From positions 167,108 through 231,107 of the forward strand of contig JACRNY010000002.1 in assembly GCA_016214695.1 (NCBI GenBank): 64,000 nt of DNA. The letters are read 5' to 3'. Under the pieces are notes generated by a model. That model had not been told where the DNA came from. It saw nothing but the letters and a program-made list of their open reading frames with translations, and did no database searches. Positions 26,921 to 35,937 of the stretch are shown here, one piece after another. The stretch is from Nitrosomonadales bacterium (GTDB lineage: Bacteria > Pseudomonadota > Gammaproteobacteria > Burkholderiales > Gallionellaceae). Numbering within the stretch: the first letter of the stretch is position 1; each line of letters starts with the position of its first letter. A program made the translations under genes and the position numbers.

Positions 26921-27616
26921 TTACTTAATAACGAACTTGCCAATCACATAGCGCTTCTTGCTCGGCAAGTGTACTAGGTAGACAGGGAACTCCCCTTTCT
27001 TTGCCAGCAATCCTTGCGGAATCTGGATCGCCCCGCCCTTGTTCGACGAAATGGAGAGCTTCTCCAGTTTCTTGTCCCCAAACCATGCCTCCATCGAACG
27101 CGGTGTATCCGCACCAGACATCTTGAACCATATGGCGGATGAGCCGCTCTTCTGCACATTAAAGCCTTTGCCGACAGTGGTCGATTGGGGACCCCAAGCC
27201 GTGATCGTTATGCTTGGGGCCGCCTCAGTCTTGGGCCTCACCTCGAAGTCCCCCAAAGCAATCGACTTGCCAGATGGAACATGAACCAGATGCATCGGTA
27301 GCATTCCAGGCGTTTTCAAAAGCGAACGGTCTATCGAGAACACAGCTTTCTGATCGGACACACTGATCTTGCCCATCTTCAATCCACCGACCCAAGCCTC
27401 CAATTCATCAGGTTGTACGTTTGTGTTCAGCTTGAGCCAGATGCCGAATTCCTCGCCATTTTTTCTGTTGGACTTCTGGCCCAACACCATCGACTTCGGC
27501 CCCCAGGCTGTCACCGTTATTGAATTGTCGACCGCATTCTCCGGCGCATCCTTTCCGCATCCCGCGAGCGATACCGCAATCACTACCGACACAAAAACAA
27601 TATAGAACCTGTTCAT
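26921..27616 (-). CDS. Predicted lipoprotein with two tandem copies of an unassigned domain
   Basis: A 231-residue protein with an N-terminal hydrophobic stretch and lipobox LAGC near residue 19, so a lipid-anchored envelope protein. After it come two repeats of about 95 residues: copy 1 opens ITVTAWGPKSMVLGQ and has MHLVHVPSGKSIALGDFEV; copy 2 opens ITITAWGPQSTTVGK and has VYLVHLPSKKRYVIGKFVI. No known enzyme motif was recognised; a beta-sandwich, carbohydrate-binding or IPT-like fold is possible. It lies between the large fusion gene and a sulfotransferase gene, so it may bind or assemble the exported glycan. Confidence 0.7.
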   Translation of the reverse strand: MNRFYIVFVSVVIAVSLAGCGKDAPENAVDNSITVTAWGPKSMVLGQKSNRKNGEEFGIWLKLNTNVQPDELEAWVGGLKMGKISVSDQKAVFSIDRSLLKTPGMLPMHLVHVPSGKSIALGDFEVRPKTEAAPSITITAWGPQSTTVGKGFNVQKSGSSAIWFKMSGADTPRSMEAWFGDKKLEKLSISSNKGGAIQIPQGLLAKKGEFPVYLVHLPSKKRYVIGKFVIK

Positions 27617-27773
27617 GCAATACCCCCTTCAATGATCTTATTCAAAATCGATCATGCTTGATCTACACGATCTTTCCACCCCGCAAACGGGAACCACATC
27701 CTGCTAAATCAGCACACAGTCTTACACAACAGAGCCCAAGCAACTTTCATTGCCCCTCAGCCCATTTGCTCGA

Positions 27774-28571
27774 TCATGCAGTCCAGCTCGAACAGTCCCA
27801 ACCCAGCAACTTCTCCAATGCCATTATCTCTACCGCAAAGACCCCTTTGAGATAGGCTCGCTCAGCATCCGACATCGCCGAGTTGTATTCGCCCACATGT
27901 GCCATCTCATAGGCGGCCTTGGGCATCTCTCCCACCCCCAGAAACGTGCACACCCGGTTCAAAGTCCTCTCCGGCGAACCCTGCAAATCCTCGCTCTTGA
28001 GGATCAGCGTCTGCTCGGCCGGAAAGAAATGCCAAAGCCTTCTAATTTGCTCCGAATAGAATCCCCTGTCCGTATAGGAATAGACCCGATGCTGCTCTGG
28101 CAGGGCCTCGCGACAGCGTTCGCGCTCTCTATGTAAAGCATCGAGGAAGGGCAGCGACTCCGCCCCGCGCCTACGCTCCATATTCCAGTGCGAATAGGCT
28201 CTCTCGATCGGGTTGCGTAGCACCAATATCCACTTCATCGCCGGGTTGTATTCCCAAACCCTTTTCGGCACGGCATACCAATACATATAGATTGGCGTGG
28301 CCTCACCGATAATTGAAAAAGACGATGTCGGAGAGAAGTTTCTTAAGTAACTCTGATAATCAGGCGGTCCATACATGAACCGTTTCTCATCATCAAAAAA
28401 ATGAATCTCTTTGTCATTCCCCATGGTGATTCTAGGGTGCATTCGAAGGTACAAATCCAGCGCGCTGGTGCCCCCTTTTTGTGTTCCTCCGACGAGAAAC
28501 CCCACTTTTTTATCAGAAGCAGCCTGGCTAATGACGTGCCCCCTATCTTTAACCTGCACTCTTTCAATCAT
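27774..28571 (-). CDS. Sulfotransferase (heparan-type, Sulfotransfer_1/3 family)
   Basis: A 265-residue PAPS-dependent sulfotransferase. FLVGGTQKGGTSALDLYLRM is the 5'-phosphosulfate-binding loop (K-x-x-T/S form), KEIHFFDD and YPPDY-like residues follow, and WILVLRNPIERAYSHWNM carries the 3'-phosphate-binding Arg/Ser. FYSEQIRRLW and LILKSEDLQ complete the NDST-like pattern. It probably sulfates a sugar of the glycan made here. The gene starts a less GC-rich stretch reaching about 30950. Confidence 0.88.
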   Translation of the reverse strand: MIERVQVKDRGHVISQAASDKKVGFLVGGTQKGGTSALDLYLRMHPRITMGNDKEIHFFDDEKRFMYGPPDYQSYLRNFSPTSSFSIIGEATPIYMYWYAVPKRVWEYNPAMKWILVLRNPIERAYSHWNMERRRGAESLPFLDALHRERERCREALPEQHRVYSYTDRGFYSEQIRRLWHFFPAEQTLILKSEDLQGSPERTLNRVCTFLGVGEMPKAAYEMAHVGEYNSAMSDAERAYLKGVFAVEIMALEKLLGWDCSSWTA

Positions 28572-28608
28572 AATTTGTTCATGCTAAGCGCCAGAATATC
28601 AATCTTAA

Positions 28609-30060
28609 CTAATGACTAGACTCACTATGGCTTGTTTGTTTTCCTGGCAAATCGGCACATCGATAACCCATGGCATTGTCTGAAAAGATGTTCAGTTTCT
28701 TCTCTTTCAGGAGTTGCACGCCAACTTGCGAAAAATAGTGCCCACGGATATAAAAAGGTATCGCATCTACTGTTGTTAGATCGCCATTTGCATATTGGCA
28801 GACCGCAATCTCTGCTTTCAGGTTTGCCGCTTCAATATGCGGTTTGGTGCGCCACGCATTTACAAGACCAAGAAGCATCATGCAAATGCCGAATGAAAGG
28901 AGGGCTGCTGCGCCTAACACTATGCTGCGCTTTGAAACCAATCGCAGCTTGAAATAATATATCCAAACCACTCCTATCCATCCCATGTGATAGGTGGGAA
29001 AGTAACGCGGTACATACATCGGCCAGACGTCAGGCCCCATTGCTTCGGCTCTATATACGATTGCCCCAAGAAAAGTCAGCAATAGATACATGACAAGAAC
29101 TATAGGGATAATGGTGGTTTGCCACAGCCGCTCTTGAAAGAATACAACCACCGAATATGCAACAATAACCAAGCAGGCAATCGCTAAAACATCTACGGCA
29201 ACACTGGGATAATGAAAAATTGCACGACTTGAGATACCTGACGCCAATCCGTATGCCACAACTTGAACGGTGTTGAAGCTGTTTGATGCAAGTTCTGCAA
29301 TATTTGCAAACGTGATGGGATAGCTTTTGCTATTCGAAATTTCCAGACTTCTCATAAACAGGTTATGGAATGCCAATACCAAACAGATGATGAAAAATGG
29401 CATACCCTCCCTGATTGATACTTTACGTTCAGCAATCGATACCATAACTAGCACCAATAGGCTTGCTATGAGAAAGAGCTTCATTAATGTTCCCATCAGC
29501 AACAGAGACAAGGCGACAATGAACGCAAATACGGCGGCTTTGTATAAGCTTATTCTTCCAGCTCTCAATATTGAATCTAATACGATTAAGACCACTAGCC
29601 CGCAAAAGAACGACATGCTGCTTACATAGCCAAGTAGTGGCCATGAATACTCGGCGGTTTCGTTCATTCCAAAAAATAGCAGCACTACGTATAGCGGGAA
29701 TAAGACTGCTAGCAACTTGGAAACGGGTGGGGCAACGCCGTCATACATCTTCCACAGCAATAGCGCACCCGTAATTGTTTTAAGCAAGAAACCAAGCCAT
29801 GCACCATATATTCTTTGCAAAGAAAAATATTCGGCGTTGAAAATATATACAAGTGGATGCCAAGCTATCGGGTGGTGATCCGAAAACCAGTCCCGTAAAT
29901 GCAATGACCCCTCTACCCACTTTTTGTAGAAGCTCAGCAAGAATCGCCAATCATCGCCCTTCAACAGATTGGTGGCTGTTTCTGACGTGAACCACAGCGC
30001 GTACAAAGCGAGAAACACAAACACGACAAGAGTAACGACAACATCAAGTCTTTTTTTCAT
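28609..30060 (-). CDS. Polytopic membrane protein of unknown function
   Basis: A 483-residue protein with about 11 hydrophobic helices. The first periplasmic loop carries KGDDWRFLL and WFSDHHPIAWHPL, reminiscent of the acidic and histidine-bearing loop of GT39/GT-C enzymes, and a soluble C-terminal tail follows the last helix. It could be a GT-C glycosyltransferase or a Wzy-like polymerase; neither is certain. Base composition is clearly more A/T-rich than the flanking genes, which suggests recent acquisition together with the sulfotransferase genes on each side. Confidence 0.6.
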   Translation of the reverse strand: MKKRLDVVVTLVVFVFLALYALWFTSETATNLLKGDDWRFLLSFYKKWVEGSLHLRDWFSDHHPIAWHPLVYIFNAEYFSLQRIYGAWLGFLLKTITGALLLWKMYDGVAPPVSKLLAVLFPLYVVLLFFGMNETAEYSWPLLGYVSSMSFFCGLVVLIVLDSILRAGRISLYKAAVFAFIVALSLLLMGTLMKLFLIASLLVLVMVSIAERKVSIREGMPFFIICLVLAFHNLFMRSLEISNSKSYPITFANIAELASNSFNTVQVVAYGLASGISSRAIFHYPSVAVDVLAIACLVIVAYSVVVFFQERLWQTTIIPIVLVMYLLLTFLGAIVYRAEAMGPDVWPMYVPRYFPTYHMGWIGVVWIYYFKLRLVSKRSIVLGAAALLSFGICMMLLGLVNAWRTKPHIEAANLKAEIAVCQYANGDLTTVDAIPFYIRGHYFSQVGVQLLKEKKLNIFSDNAMGYRCADLPGKQTSHSESSH

Positions 30061-30197
30061 TGCTTGTCACCAGTCAAGAGTAAATATATTTATTAAATAC
30101 ATACCATCCAACTTGCTGCATTCCTCAGTTGTTACTTGACGCATGATGCATCCAGACGGTTACTTGCATGAGCACTATCTGCTATTGCACGAGCCAC

Positions 30198-30923
30198 TCA
30201 TTCATAAGTACAGTCCTGCGCTTTGCCAGCTTGCCAATCAGAGTCAAACCTCCTCAGCGCTTCCTCGTAGCGAAGAGTTAGTGGACTTAGCATTGCATGC
30301 AGCTTCTCTTCATCAACCTTCCTCAACATATAGTTTTCTTCAACTGGCTTATCCGGATTTGCACGGTGCGTACCTACATTAACGACCAATTCTGGGATTT
30401 GCAGCTTGAGCAGCTTTATCGAATCCTCAAGTCTTTCAGTAATGCCAACAAAGTCAAAATCTTGCACACGCATTTGGTTTAACCGATCTTGCAAATCGTT
30501 GCCTTCTAGCCATTTCTCAACAAACACAACCAGACTTGGCCTGGCTTCATATGTCCATTTTCGAAAAGGATTCGTATCTGATGGATTGTAGGCGCGCATC
30601 CAATAGTGGTATTGACTTACCAACTGCTGTACCGGATTTCTGTAGATAGTCATGAATAGCGCTTCAGGGAAGGCGCGTCGATATTTCGCTGAGCGGAAAT
30701 GACCATGTATCACTTTAAATGAGCGCCGCTCTGAATATCGACGATAGGGTTGAATTAACAACTCCACGTCTCTTCTCCATCCAGGCATTTTCCACAAATG
30801 TTGATTATCCTGGTCGTGGTATACCGAACTTGCGCCAAATGTTGCTTTGAACACTTCGACCAAAGACGTTCCTGCTGCTTTCGCTTGGTGCACGAATATA
30901 ATTTTCTTAGGATTTTCGTTCAT
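30198..30923 (-). CDS. Sulfotransferase-family protein
   Basis: A 241-residue protein with KKIIFVHQAKAAGTSLVEVF, the HxxKxxGTS form of the 5'-phosphosulfate loop found in Sulfotransfer_2 proteins, and ALFMTIYRNPVQQLVSQYHYW as the 3'-phosphate motif. It fits a carbohydrate sulfotransferase. The ATG at 30923 is preferred to a GTG 9 nt upstream. It is A/T-richer than the genes upstream. The 137 bp between this gene and the membrane protein gene hold no evident feature. Confidence 0.82.
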   Translation of the reverse strand: MNENPKKIIFVHQAKAAGTSLVEVFKATFGASSVYHDQDNQHLWKMPGWRRDVELLIQPYRRYSERRSFKVIHGHFRSAKYRRAFPEALFMTIYRNPVQQLVSQYHYWMRAYNPSDTNPFRKWTYEARPSLVVFVEKWLEGNDLQDRLNQMRVQDFDFVGITERLEDSIKLLKLQIPELVVNVGTHRANPDKPVEENYMLRKVDEEKLHAMLSPLTLRYEEALRRFDSDWQAGKAQDCTYE

Positions 30924-30961
30924 GTCACCCACCGTTCTGGCATCACTTCATCCCCAAAGAA

Positions 30962-32035
30962 TTATTTATTAAATCCGCTTTTTTTCAAGGCGCGTTCAAT
31001 TACTTCTTCGTCACAAACGATGTCGTCGCTCTTCTTCAGCACTTCGCTTTCACCCTGCTTTGGTGATCCCGCCTCAACAGCCTCCTCGCCCGAGATGAAG
31101 TGTTTGGAGAACATACGCATCACATGCTTCACGCCCAGTTCCGTCACCTGGCGGAGGTCGTCCGCATAATATCTGCCATTGCTGGCCGGCGAGGTGATGA
31201 TCTCGTACGAGGGGAAATAGATGACGTTGTCGAACTGCCGCTCTATCGCATCGGCCGCGACCCGGAGCGCCGCCTTGCTGTATGTGGTGGAGACCCAGAC
31301 ATGCCGCTTCTCGTAGGTCGCGATCAGGGGAACCGGCGATACCGTCAGCAGTACCTGCGCTTTCGGGTTGATGCTGTGCAGCTTGCCCATCAGCAGTTCC
31401 AGATCGGCCTGGGTCTCCTGCGCGGTAAAGTTCACGAACTCGTATCTTTCGGGATCGAACTGGCCACCGCTCACACCAGGTGCTATCGGATAGACCGCGC
31501 CATCCTCTCTGGAGCGCCAGCCTTCGGTCAGGCCCAGCGTGAATACCAGCCAGTCGCATTGCGTGAATACGTCGCGCACGTGCCGCAGGTGCAGCTGCGC
31601 CGCGGCTCTGACTTCGGCCACCGTCGCTAAGGGTTGCGGTTCGATCTGCGGGCGGAAGGCATCGATGAAACCGCCGTCCTTTTCCCACACATCGTCTACA
31701 GGGGTGAACTCGCCGAAGGCGCGGTCGAACAGTTGCGTCGCTTGCCGAACGGTATAGATGTTGCCGTAGCGCGCGGAGAACACGCCATAGTTCCGACTCC
31801 TGGCCTGTTGTGCATCCATGCCTTGTGGAGCCGTCTCCGCCACATAGTAATTGAGCCCGGAAGACTGGATGTGCTTGGCCAGATGCTGGGCAAAACAGCT
31901 GCCCATGGTGGCGACTTTCTGCTCCGGTGTGATCGTTTTCGAGTCTACGACGGGATCGACTTGTCCGGGTGCCGGATTGAGCATCGCCCGCGACCAGAAA
32001 CAGCGATCATCCAACCCCTTGTACGGATTGCTCAT
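30962..32035 (-). CDS. GSCFA-domain protein
   Basis: A 357-residue protein carrying VATMGSCFAQHLAKHI near residues 41-56, the motif that names the GSCFA family, with VFTLGLTEGW and VLLTVSPVPLIATY downstream. The fold is related to SGNH/GDSL hydrolases, and such proteins sit in polysaccharide clusters where they may add or remove acyl groups. It overlaps the WcbI-like gene by 4 nt. Biochemical role not established. Confidence 0.85.
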   Translation of the reverse strand: MSNPYKGLDDRCFWSRAMLNPAPGQVDPVVDSKTITPEQKVATMGSCFAQHLAKHIQSSGLNYYVAETAPQGMDAQQARSRNYGVFSARYGNIYTVRQATQLFDRAFGEFTPVDDVWEKDGGFIDAFRPQIEPQPLATVAEVRAAAQLHLRHVRDVFTQCDWLVFTLGLTEGWRSREDGAVYPIAPGVSGGQFDPERYEFVNFTAQETQADLELLMGKLHSINPKAQVLLTVSPVPLIATYEKRHVWVSTTYSKAALRVAADAIERQFDNVIYFPSYEIITSPASNGRYYADDLRQVTELGVKHVMRMFSKHFISGEEAVEAGSPKQGESEVLKKSDDIVCDEEVIERALKKSGFNK

Positions 32036-32991
32036 GCTCGTCTCCCCAGTTCGGCCCGCAGGACCCGGTCATATTTTTGTTCGTCGATCTGTACGGCGAA
32101 GATGTCATTGGGTGAGATGTCCTGGTTGGCATAGTTCTCATATGCACTCATCAGATATGCCCGCAGGCCGCTGATCCATTTTCCTTCACCCATCTTCCAT
32201 TCATAGCCGGAGTGAAGTGCGAGGCTATCGCCTATGGCCGGATAGATCGGCCAGATGATCTCGTTCAGACCGTCATTGATGTCGATATTCCTGGTCAGCA
32301 CTTCCTTGTCCGCACCCATCTTCACGGCGACCAGTTTGGCCAGGCGCGCCAGTGCGATCACTTTGGGGTGGTTGAGTGAATACATGAAGACGCCTTCTCT
32401 GCGCATCGGCAGGATGAAGTCGGTGAACTCGAGATCGGAATCCTTGAATCGCTGTTTCAACTGTTCAATGCTGGGTTGCCAGTGATTCAGATAGCCAAGT
32501 CCGGCAAACACCTTGTTGTTGAACAGTCGCTCTGCATCGTCGATGCTCAGACCGTTCTTGTATGCCCAAATGGCGATCGCCGAATTGTAGTGCGGATCGA
32601 TCAGTTCCTTGGTCGAGGTCTTTCTGGCGTAGACCAGGTCTGGATGGAACCCCGAGAATCTGACAATCGGAATGCGGATCAGTTTGACCCGCTCGGCCAG
32701 CCCGTGCTTCTGCAACAGGTCGTGCCCGCCGATGCTGACCCAGACGTCTGCATTGCCAAGTTTCTGGACGAAGGACTCGACCGCCTCGGCGTTGTCAAGG
32801 GCGGGCAGAGGCACGGGCGTGACCTCATCATCGGGAAAGATCACCTGCAGTGCCGCCGCGACTCCCCCTGTCTGGCAGTTGCTGGAAACGAGCACCTTTC
32901 TGCCAGCCAGCTCCTTCGTTTCTGCGGGCAAGTCACGCTGTCCCGATATCAGGTTCCTGAAACTCGCTCTGACTGCATTGGCAATTCCCAT
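32032..32991 (-). CDS. WcbI-like polysaccharide biosynthesis protein (putative acyltransferase)
   Basis: A 319-residue protein whose N-terminal part (RKVLVSSNCQTGGVAAALQVIFP, then VWVSIGGHDLL and PIVRFSGFHPDLVY) matches the WcbI fold, an SGNH-like domain known from the Burkholderia capsule locus and suspected of acetylating capsule sugars. ATG at 32991 is preceded by GGAG; the frame further upstream has no family similarity. It sits between a sulfotransferase and a GSCFA gene in one tight operon. Confidence 0.75.
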   Translation of the reverse strand: MGIANAVRASFRNLISGQRDLPAETKELAGRKVLVSSNCQTGGVAAALQVIFPDDEVTPVPLPALDNAEAVESFVQKLGNADVWVSIGGHDLLQKHGLAERVKLIRIPIVRFSGFHPDLVYARKTSTKELIDPHYNSAIAIWAYKNGLSIDDAERLFNNKVFAGLGYLNHWQPSIEQLKQRFKDSDLEFTDFILPMRREGVFMYSLNHPKVIALARLAKLVAVKMGADKEVLTRNIDINDGLNEIIWPIYPAIGDSLALHSGYEWKMGEGKWISGLRAYLMSAYENYANQDISPNDIFAVQIDEQKYDRVLRAELGRRA

Positions 32992-33007
32992 CGGTTTCTC
33001 CGCCCCT

Positions 33008-33907
33008 CTAAGCCGCTGCCTGCGCCCTGGCTTTGCATCTGGCGCGGAAATCGGCCAGCTTCTCATCAAAGTCCCTGACTCTTGCGATCCTGGCCGCCAC
33101 CTCTGCCTCGGCCAGCGCGAACAGTCGCAAGTCACTGCGATTGTGTTCAATCAGCAGATCGTAGGTCTCATCGCCGATATCCGCCTTCAACTTCTCGAGC
33201 CGGTTGGCCTGCTTGAGAGAGGTGTCCTGCCCCACATTCTGGGCGACATACGACAGGTCGACGCCGGCAAACACCTTGCGCAGGCACTCCTCGAACAACA
33301 CCATGCTCTCATCGAACCGCTCGACCAGCCCGAGCATCTCGATGCTCTGCAGTTCGCCCTTGAGATAGCTCATCTCGTCTTCACTGAACTCTTCCTGCCC
33401 CAGCTTCCTCGGGGGCAGCATCTTGCGTGCCTGGAAATTCCTGATGGTCGGGCCGACCTCGGGTTTCATGCGCCAAAGGATATAGTCACGCAACGAATAT
33501 TTCTGCGCATGTATCACCCCGGGATGAGTGTCACTCACCTGGGCTCTTTCGAAGGTGTAGACCGAGGTCACCCGCTCGATCGGGTGGCGGAACATCATCA
33601 TCCGCAGCAGTTTTACGCCTTGGATCTCCGGCAAAGGCAAGGTCAGATGATGGGATGAGAGCGCCTGGATCTTGCAGTTTTCGACCAGATAGGGACCAAG
33701 ATATGCCGCACCCTTTCTCATCTGCGCATCATCTCTGTGATCCACAAATGCTTCGCCGAAGCCGTTCTGGAGTGCCCAGTCGATGCTTGATCCGGCATTC
33801 TTGAACAGGTGGTTATGCAGAATCACGGCCCGCCGGCCGCGCAGGCGCAAGGCTACCCGCGCCAGGCCGTTTGAAACGCTTTCGATGATCTTCGTGCCAA
33901 TAGTCAT
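33008..33907 (-). CDS. Sulfotransferase (Sulfotransfer_2 family)
   Basis: A 299-residue protein with AVILHNHLFKNAGSSIDWAL, the HxxxKxxGSS 5'-phosphosulfate loop near residues 28-47, and LRMMMFRHPIERVTSVYTFE as the 3'-phosphate motif. The C-terminus is helical and Ala/Arg-rich (RARCKARAQAAA). It lies directly after the ABC transporter genes. Likely sulfates the exported polysaccharide in the cytoplasm, because PAPS is cytoplasmic. Confidence 0.82.
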   Translation of the reverse strand: MTIGTKIIESVSNGLARVALRLRGRRAVILHNHLFKNAGSSIDWALQNGFGEAFVDHRDDAQMRKGAAYLGPYLVENCKIQALSSHHLTLPLPEIQGVKLLRMMMFRHPIERVTSVYTFERAQVSDTHPGVIHAQKYSLRDYILWRMKPEVGPTIRNFQARKMLPPRKLGQEEFSEDEMSYLKGELQSIEMLGLVERFDESMVLFEECLRKVFAGVDLSYVAQNVGQDTSLKQANRLEKLKADIGDETYDLLIEHNRSDLRLFALAEAEVAARIARVRDFDEKLADFRARCKARAQAAA

Positions 33908-33923
33908 TGCTTCAAATCCTGTC

Positions 33924-34628
33924 TCACTTCACTGCGGGATGAGCCGCATAATTCTGTAATAGCGCTTCAGTCGGACCGATCTGCTTTACCTGTCCGTTCT
34001 CGATCCACACCAGCCTGTCGCACAACTCCCGCACGGTGGGGATGTTGTGCGACACCAGCACGACGGTCTTGTCGGACTTGATCAGCCTTTTCATCTCGGC
34101 GGTCGATTTGGTGCGGAATTCCTCATCGCCCACACCCAGCACCTCATCGATGAGTAGCACGTCCGGATCGACCTGGATGGCGACCGTGAAGCCGAGGCGC
34201 GCGCGCATGCCTGACGAATAGGTGTGCAGCGGCTGGTCGATGAATGGCCCCAGACCGGAAAATTCGATGATGGCCCCCATCTTTTGCGCGATCTCGTCCT
34301 TGTGCAGACCGAGCAGCATGCCGCTCAGCATGGCGTTCTGCCGGCCCGTCAGGTGCGGAACGAAACCAACACCCAGCGAGAGCAGCGATACGCGCGCACC
34401 ATGGTTGACGATGCTTCCCCCGTCCGCTTCGAGGATGCCCGCGATCAATCGCAGCAGCGTGCTCTTGCCAGCACCATTGCGCCCGATGATGCCGACCGTC
34501 TCACCGCGATGCAGGTCGAATGAGATGTCTTTAAGGGGGGTGTGTTTCGACCACTTGAACATGCCGGCCCTGACCGTATAGGACAGACTGACGTTCTGCA
34601 GGGTGATAAGGGTCTCGTGGGCGGTCAT
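33924..34628 (-). CDS. Polysaccharide ABC transporter ATPase (KpsT/Wzt-like)
   Basis: A 234-residue ATPase: Walker A GRNGAGKST near residue 49, signature YSSGMRARLGF, Walker B DVLLIDEVLGVGDEEF and the switch SHN. It is short and lacks the C-terminal carbohydrate-binding domain of Wzt proteins, so it resembles KpsT-type ATPases. It powers export of finished polysaccharide with the permease encoded upstream (1-nt overlap). No kpsD/kpsE-like outer-membrane components are in the window. Confidence 0.93.
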   Translation of the reverse strand: MTAHETLITLQNVSLSYTVRAGMFKWSKHTPLKDISFDLHRGETVGIIGRNGAGKSTLLRLIAGILEADGGSIVNHGARVSLLSLGVGFVPHLTGRQNAMLSGMLLGLHKDEIAQKMGAIIEFSGLGPFIDQPLHTYSSGMRARLGFTVAIQVDPDVLLIDEVLGVGDEEFRTKSTAEMKRLIKSDKTVVLVSHNIPTVRELCDRLVWIENGQVKQIGPTEALLQNYAAHPAVK

Positions 34629-35392
34629 CAGAAACCCACCTTTCCATAGCGATGATCCATGCGCTTGAGCAGCAGCAAAGCAAACGCTCCGATCGCCAAT
34701 GAAACCGAGAGGATGATGGACAGTCGCGTGGCATCCGGCCAGATGCCGCGGAAGAGGATATTGCGGTATTCGTCGATCAGCCCCGCCATCGGGTTGAGCA
34801 GCAGGTAGCTTTTCAGCGGCTCCTGCACCTCGTTGATGTTGAAGAAGACGCCGGAGATGAAGAACAGCAGCAGCATGCCATTGTCGATAGCAACCTTGAG
34901 ATCGGGCAGGAACGGAGTGATCGCACCCACCAGCAGGGCAAGGGCGATCACCAGGCAGAACTGGGTGACGATCACCAGTGGCACTGCCATCCAGCTGAGC
35001 TGGAAATGGACGCCGTAAAGCAGGAGGAAGATCGCGAAGATAACGAATACCGGGATGAAGCGTGCAGTGCTACCGAGAACGGCGATGACAGGGAATATGT
35101 ACTTTGGCACATATACCTGTTGCAGCAGACCGCGATGCACGCTGATGGAATGGCTGCCGCCCTTGATCCCGCTGTCGAACCATTTCCAGACCACAGCGCC
35201 GCAAAGGAACGAAGGGACGAAATCCGGGCCGCCACGCTGCAGCACAAGAACGAAGAGAACATAGAACGCACACAGATACAGAACGGGTTCGATGATCCAC
35301 CAGACCAGACCGAGATAGGAGCGCGCCGCCTCGGCCTTGAGATCGGCATAGGCCTTGTAGAAGATGAGCTCGATAGTGTTTCGCAGCTGCAT
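34628..35392 (-). CDS. Polysaccharide ABC transporter permease (ABC-2 type)
   Basis: A 254-residue membrane protein with six hydrophobic helices and the ABC-2 pattern: LGLVWWIIEPVLYLCAFYVLF near residue 30, GISGVFF-like FISGVFFNINEVQ and LLNPMAGLIDEYRNILF near residues 175-205. With the ATPase it forms the exporter that moves the polysaccharide across the inner membrane. Start overlaps the rfbC stop, so the four genes rfbD-rfbC-permease-ATPase are one operon. Confidence 0.92.
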   Translation of the reverse strand: MQLRNTIELIFYKAYADLKAEAARSYLGLVWWIIEPVLYLCAFYVLFVLVLQRGGPDFVPSFLCGAVVWKWFDSGIKGGSHSISVHRGLLQQVYVPKYIFPVIAVLGSTARFIPVFVIFAIFLLLYGVHFQLSWMAVPLVIVTQFCLVIALALLVGAITPFLPDLKVAIDNGMLLLFFISGVFFNINEVQEPLKSYLLLNPMAGLIDEYRNILFRGIWPDATRLSIILSVSLAIGAFALLLLKRMDHRYGKVGF

Positions 35393-35937
35393 CAGGCGAA
35401 TACCTCGGCTTGTTGCAGCGGAACACCCTTGGCATCTTTACCTGAAAGCGCTGGTTGCCCCTGCAGCGGCCAGTTGATGCCCAATTCAGGATCGTCCCAG
35501 CGGATGCAGCGCTCGTATTCCGGATACCAATAGTCAGTTGTCTTGTAGAGGAACTCGGCGGATTCGGACATCACCAGAAAGCCGTGCGCGAAACCCGCGG
35601 GTATCCACAACATGCGCCTGTCCTCTGCGGAGAGCTCGACAGCGACATGCCGCCCGAAAGTGGGCGAGCTGCGACGGATATCCACGACCACATCGAAGAC
35701 CTTGCCGCTGGTGACTCGCACCAGCTTCCCTTGCGGGTGCTGTATCTGGTAGTGCAGGCCGCGCAGGACGTTCCTCGCCGAGCGCGAATGGTTGTCCTGC
35801 ACAAAATCGACATCATAGCCGGTCAGCTCGGCGAATCTGCGGCGATTGAAGCTCTCGAAAAAGAAACCCCGCTCATCACCGAATACCTTTGGTTCGATGA
35901 TGAGTACATCGGGGATCGCTGTCGGAATGCACTTCAT
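35392..35937 (-). CDS. rfbC: dTDP-4-dehydrorhamnose 3,5-epimerase
   Basis: A 181-residue cupin-fold epimerase: VFGDERGFFFESFNRRRF, FVQDNHSRSARNVLRGLHYQ (catalytic His), GKVFDVVVDIRRSSPTFG and WIPAGFAHGFLVMSE. It converts dTDP-4-keto-6-deoxyglucose to dTDP-4-keto-rhamnose. ATG at 35937 overlaps the rfbD stop and gives the usual length. Its partners rfbB and rfbA are over 25 kb away on the other strand, so the rml pathway is split. Confidence 0.95.
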   Translation of the reverse strand: MKCIPTAIPDVLIIEPKVFGDERGFFFESFNRRRFAELTGYDVDFVQDNHSRSARNVLRGLHYQIQHPQGKLVRVTSGKVFDVVVDIRRSSPTFGRHVAVELSAEDRRMLWIPAGFAHGFLVMSESAEFLYKTTDYWYPEYERCIRWDDPELGINWPLQGQPALSGKDAKGVPLQQAEVFA

